NCBI GenBank assembly: GCA_046496745.1
Contig: JAWOGQ010000051.1
Location: 1 to 22,153, forward strand
Length of the DNA stretch: 22,153 nt
Reading direction: 5' to 3'
Source of the DNA: JBNJGT01 sp046496745
GTDB lineage: Archaea > Nanobdellota > Nanobdellia > Woesearchaeales > JACJVW01
Shown one piece after another: positions 20,104 through 22,153 of this stretch; the first letter of the stretch is position 1, and every line of letters begins with the position of its first letter. Both the position numbers and the translations under genes were made by a program. The notes below the pieces were generated by a model. It made no database searches, had not been told where the DNA came from, and worked only from the letters and a program-made list of their open reading frames with translations.

Positions 20104-20727
20104 ATGCCAATCGACCGTATCCAGAAACACGCATTTTCAGATTCGATCAACACAGATTCAATTGTTCTAGCCCTTGGTGCCTCAGATTTCATCAGGGAAT
20201 TCATATACAAGTATCCCTGCAAACTCCTTGTTGTTGAAGCAAGCCCTGACAAGGTGACAGAGCTTGAAGCCTTGAACCTTGAATCTCCTATACTTAACGC
20301 AGCAATAAGCACAAAAACAGGTCAGGCATCACTTTATATCAATGCCAACACAAGCTCACTTTACAGGAACCTTGCAGAGATCAATGGTTTCATGGAAGAT
20401 ACTCCTTCATATGTAAAGCCCCAGGACACGATAACAGAGACGATAACCCTGCAAGAGGTTCTGAAACGCTATAAACTGGAAAAGATAGACCTCCTTGTGG
20501 TGGACATAAGAGGTTCAGAGTGGGACATGTTCAACACATTCACCCAGCATGAGGCAGACATCATCTCAGAGATAAGCGTGATATTCCATGATTATCTTGA
20601 CCCGACCTATAGAAAGCAAAGCGAAGATGCGATAGAAAAACTCAAATCCCTCGGCTACAATGCTGATTTGACAGGAACAACCAAAGGCTTTGGCAGCCCT
20701 TATTTCCATTGCCTATTCTCAAGGTAA
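20104..20727 (+). CDS. FkbM-like SAM-dependent methyltransferase
   Basis: 207 residues. Rossmann-type layout with V-V-E-A-S-P (43-47, the acidic residue E45 for the SAM ribose), an N-A-A-I-S segment near 65, and the FkbM hallmark L-L-V-V-D-I-R-G-S-E-W-D (130-141), where family members have K-I-D-V-E-G-x-E. The T-L-x-x-V-L before it also fits. The glycine-rich loop normally D-I-G-A-N-x-G is changed to L-A-L-G-A-S-D-F, so motif I is degenerate. FkbM proteins usually O-methylate sugars or small metabolites and are often in surface-glycan clusters. The window does not show such a cluster beyond the phosphohexomutase. The next gene starts from its own TATA. Confidence 0.8.
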   Translation: MPIDRIQKHAFSDSINTDSIVLALGASDFIREFIYKYPCKLLVVEASPDKVTELEALNLESPILNAAISTKTGQASLYINANTSSLYRNLAEINGFMEDTPSYVKPQDTITETITLQEVLKRYKLEKIDLLVVDIRGSEWDMFNTFTQHEADIISEISVIFHDYLDPTYRKQSEDAIEKLKSLGYNADLTGTTKGFGSPYFHCLFSR

Positions 20728-20730
20728 TCT

Positions 20731-20740
20731 TTTTATATTA
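20731..20740 (+). promoter_or_regulatory. TATA box for the COG1738 transporter
   Basis: ttttatatta is centred about 25 bp before the ATG at 20760, indicating a leaderless mRNA. Confidence 0.55.
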
Positions 20741-20759
20741 AGCTCTTTCCGTTAGTTGG

Positions 20760-21437
20760 ATGATACTCTGGATCTGCTTAACATTTCTTGTTGGCTCATT
20801 TGCAGGTGTACTTGGAAAAAGATACGGGCTAGTTTACCCAACAGCACTTGTCTCTGCCCTTGTCGTGATGGCCAATTTCTTCGCAAACAAGATAGTCCTG
20901 TTTGGCCCATTTAGCGTCCCTGCAGGAGTGATTGTCTTTTCCATGTCCTTCTTCATAACAGATCTCATCTGCGAGAGATGGAGCAAAAAAGACGCAGAGA
21001 ATGCCATCTGGGCAGGCTTCTTCTCAAGCATTGTGTTTGTCCTGTCAGCATACATAGTAACAAACTGGCAGCCAGCAGCTTATGCAACAGACATATCAGG
21101 CATGTTCTCCCAGGTTCTTGCCTTGACCCCCCGGATAACCATCGCAGGCTTCATCGCTTACCTCATCTCCCAGCACCATGACATCTGGGCCTTCCATCTC
21201 CTGAAGAAAAAGACCCGCGGAAAGCATCTCTGGCTGCGCAACACCCTCTCAACAACAAGCAGCCAACTTATCGATTCGATCATTTTCATAACAATCGCTT
21301 TCTACGGAGTCTACCCGATCCTTCCCCTTATAGTTGGCCAGTGGGCAGTCAAGGTATTCATAGCGTTGATTGACACACCTTTCATGTACATGGCAATCTG
21401 GATGATGGATAAGGTGCCTGGGAAAAAGACAGGATAA
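20760..21437 (+). CDS. Queuosine/archaeosine precursor transporter-like membrane protein (YhhQ, COG1738)
   Basis: 225 residues with about six membrane helices. Family signatures: a V-P-A-G-V-I-V-F-S-M-S-F-F segment ending in T-D-L-I-C-E-R-W (about 56-79), a polar loop with K-K-D-A, and a helix A-G-F-F. Near the C-terminus, Q-L-I-D-S-I-I-F (about 174-181) and Q-W-A-V-K are the other conserved blocks. The family imports 7-deazaguanine precursors (preQ0/preQ1) in bacteria; in archaea the use would be for archaeosine in tRNA. Such import suggests limited own synthesis, fitting a reduced DPANN lifestyle; this is inference. Its end faces the EF-Tu-domain gene with 35 bp between them. Confidence 0.85.
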   Translation: MILWICLTFLVGSFAGVLGKRYGLVYPTALVSALVVMANFFANKIVLFGPFSVPAGVIVFSMSFFITDLICERWSKKDAENAIWAGFFSSIVFVLSAYIVTNWQPAAYATDISGMFSQVLALTPRITIAGFIAYLISQHHDIWAFHLLKKKTRGKHLWLRNTLSTTSSQLIDSIIFITIAFYGVYPILPLIVGQWAVKVFIALIDTPFMYMAIWMMDKVPGKKTG

Positions 21438-21472
21438 AAAAGAATAAATGGATGATTCTCACGTTTAACAGC

Positions 21473-21790
21473 CTATTTTTTGAAAATTTTCCTTATGGAA
21501 CCAAAAAAGCCGGGACTTATCGGTTCAGGGTTCTCTGAGAATTCCACATCCTTTTTCTTAAGTCTCTCAAGGGTGTCGTATTTTGCACCCTTTAATGTAA
21601 AGCCGCATTCTTCACCTTCATGAGCCTCTTGTACCATAGCATGGTCCTTCTCGATACTACTGACTGTTAAACGTTTTCCTTCGATATCAGTAATCATTCC
21701 AGGCTTTAAGGTGCCTGACTTTACAGAAGAAGTAACTACACTTCCAATGCCAGTGATCTCATAAACCTCGTTTACTGTTACAATCGTCAT
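21473..21790 (-). CDS. Stand-alone EF-Tu domain-2-like beta-barrel protein
   Basis: 105 residues. Residues 4-70 follow domain 2 of translational GTPases: V-N-E-V-Y-E-I-T-G-I-G-S-V-V-T-S-S-V-K-S-G, then L-K-P-G-M, V-S-S-I-E-K-D-H, and E-G-E-E-C-G-F-T-L-K-G. These correspond to the V-x-D-V-Y-x-I-x-G-x-G-T-V-x-x-G-x-V, G-D and I-G-F-N-V-R-G parts of EF-1A. No GTP-binding domain is present. The C-terminus is a Lys/Glu helix plus a basic tail (S-I-R-K-I-F-K-K). It may bind aminoacyl-tRNA, ribosome or a partner GTPase. The TATA box about 26 bp upstream supports the start at 21790. Confidence 0.8.
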   Translation of the reverse strand: MTIVTVNEVYEITGIGSVVTSSVKSGTLKPGMITDIEGKRLTVSSIEKDHAMVQEAHEGEECGFTLKGAKYDTLERLKKKDVEFSENPEPISPGFFGSIRKIFKK

Positions 21791-21809
21791 AGTTCAATTC
21801 TATCATCAA

Positions 21810-21820
21810 GATATATAAAA
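21810..21820 (-). promoter_or_regulatory. TATA box for the EF-Tu-domain gene
   Basis: Minus strand TTTTATATATC is centred 25-26 bp before the ATG at 21790, indicating a leaderless mRNA. Confidence 0.6.
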
Positions 21821-21988
21821 TTTACCATAAATAGACAAAAATTTTCCTGCAGAAAAATATTCACGCTTTCATGGAAATAGGCGCTGATTGACAGAGACAA
21901 TATAAGGCTTCAAATCCATCTATGATAATCCGCATGCCCTTACAGAAGATTCCATACAACGCATCATGAGATATTGGAGATAAATGTT
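21821..21988. other. Non-coding gap before MITE copy 2
   Basis: No ORF longer than a dozen codons on either strand. A near-perfect palindrome attttcctgcagaaaaat (21841-21858) lies just beyond the TATA box of the EF-Tu-domain gene and could be an operator. The remaining about 130 bp show no tRNA, repeat or promoter that I can support. Confidence 0.5.
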
Positions 21989-21997
21989 ACAGTAAGA
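21989..21997 (+). repeat. Left 9-bp target-site duplication of MITE copy 2
   Basis: acagtaaga abuts the left terminal repeat. After the right terminal repeat (22149-22153) the last five bases of the window are acagt, identical to its first five, so the window cuts through the second copy. Confidence 0.75.
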
Positions 21998-22148
21998 GAG
22001 TTTTTCGAACAATTCCGGCATCGACTTCGGCTTGAATTCCTTTTTAGAAAGAGGTGACATCCCCGTAAGGGACCTCCCCCTGTCACCTTATATAGGGATA
22101 GCTGATTGGCCTTCGTAGCACTATGCTAGTCATTTTTTCGAAAAACTC
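21998..22148 (-). mobile_element. MITE-like element, copy 2 (151 bp, opposite orientation)
   Basis: Terminal repeats gagtttttcgaa (21998-22009) and ttcgaaaaactc (22137-22148) are perfect 12-bp inverted copies. Read on the minus strand it aligns with copy 1: 17 identical bases at the start, CGAAGGCC, TCCCTAT, GTGACAGGGGG, then GTCCCTTACGGGGATGTCAC without change, and AAAAAGGAATTCAAGCC before the right end. It is 11 bp longer than copy 1, mainly next to the left end (a GCAT-AG-TGC mini-hairpin) and before the core, where TATATAAGG makes a TATA-like box that copy 1 lacks. The outer core stem gains a G-C pair (GGTGACA/TGTCACC). No ORF. Confidence 0.85.
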
Positions 22149-22153
22149 ACAGT

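Noticed and set aside
17296..22148. CRISPR repeats or a composite transposon
   Set aside because: Only two copies, in opposite orientation and 4.5 kb apart, so not an array; separate target duplications show independent insertion rather than one composite unit.

Overview
The window looks like a piece of an archaeal chromosome, probably a DPANN-type lineage. The Woesearchaeota-like placement is my inference from gene content, not a phylogeny. Archaeal markers are a 71-residue tail-less histone, transcription factor E, aIF1A, ribosomal protein L10e, diphthine synthase (DphB), a ZPR1-type zinc-finger protein and an archaeal AMP phosphorylase. Many genes have a TATA box centred about 26 nt upstream of the start codon, so leaderless transcripts seem to be the rule. 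Several genes are of bacterial flavour: class I GAPDH, IspH/LytB, LysM and lipoprotein-like secreted proteins, nitroreductase and an FkbM-like methyltransferase.

Layout. 1-1979 (+): the tail of a probable flavodoxin-fold oxidoreductase, GAPDH and a YjdF/DUF2238-like membrane protein. 1974-9005 (-): read in transcription order, a lipoprotein-like protein, a secreted beta-rich protein and a large LysM protein (overlapping genes), then a tRNA-Val(GAC) with an odd anticodon loop, an AI-2E/PerM-family permease, AMP phosphorylase and histone. 9006-9452: a regulatory and relic region with a small membrane protein and a bidirectional TATA box. 9453-15579: information-processing and housekeeping genes in short alternating units (ZPR1, L10e-CorA, IspH, DphB, an unknown 367-residue protein, aIF1A, an unusual metallophosphoesterase), packed so tightly that several convergent pairs overlap by a few bases. 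15687-17221: a small membrane protein, TFE with a 35-codon gene overlapping its stop, and a nitroreductase. 17287-22153: two copies of a short inverted-repeat element bracket a small acidic protein, a phosphohexomutase, a 2H phosphoesterase, a Cys-rich protein, an FkbM-like methyltransferase, a queuosine-precursor-type transporter and a stand-alone EF-Tu-domain-2-like protein.

The clearest undescribed item is that short element. Copy 1 (140 bp, 17296-17435) and copy 2 (151 bp, 21998-22148, opposite orientation) each have 12-bp terminal inverted repeats. Copy 1 is flanked by a perfect 9-bp direct duplication. Copy 2 has the 9 bp on its left, and the 5 bases left before the window ends match the first 5 of them. 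This is a non-autonomous MITE-like family with a highly conserved internal hairpin core. No transposase is visible here.

Metabolically, AMP phosphorylase (AMP to ribose-1,5-bisphosphate) and GAPDH fit a nucleotide-salvage route feeding lower glycolysis. IspH suggests at least part of the MEP isoprenoid route, unusual in archaea. The phosphohexomutase would supply sugar phosphates for surface glycans.
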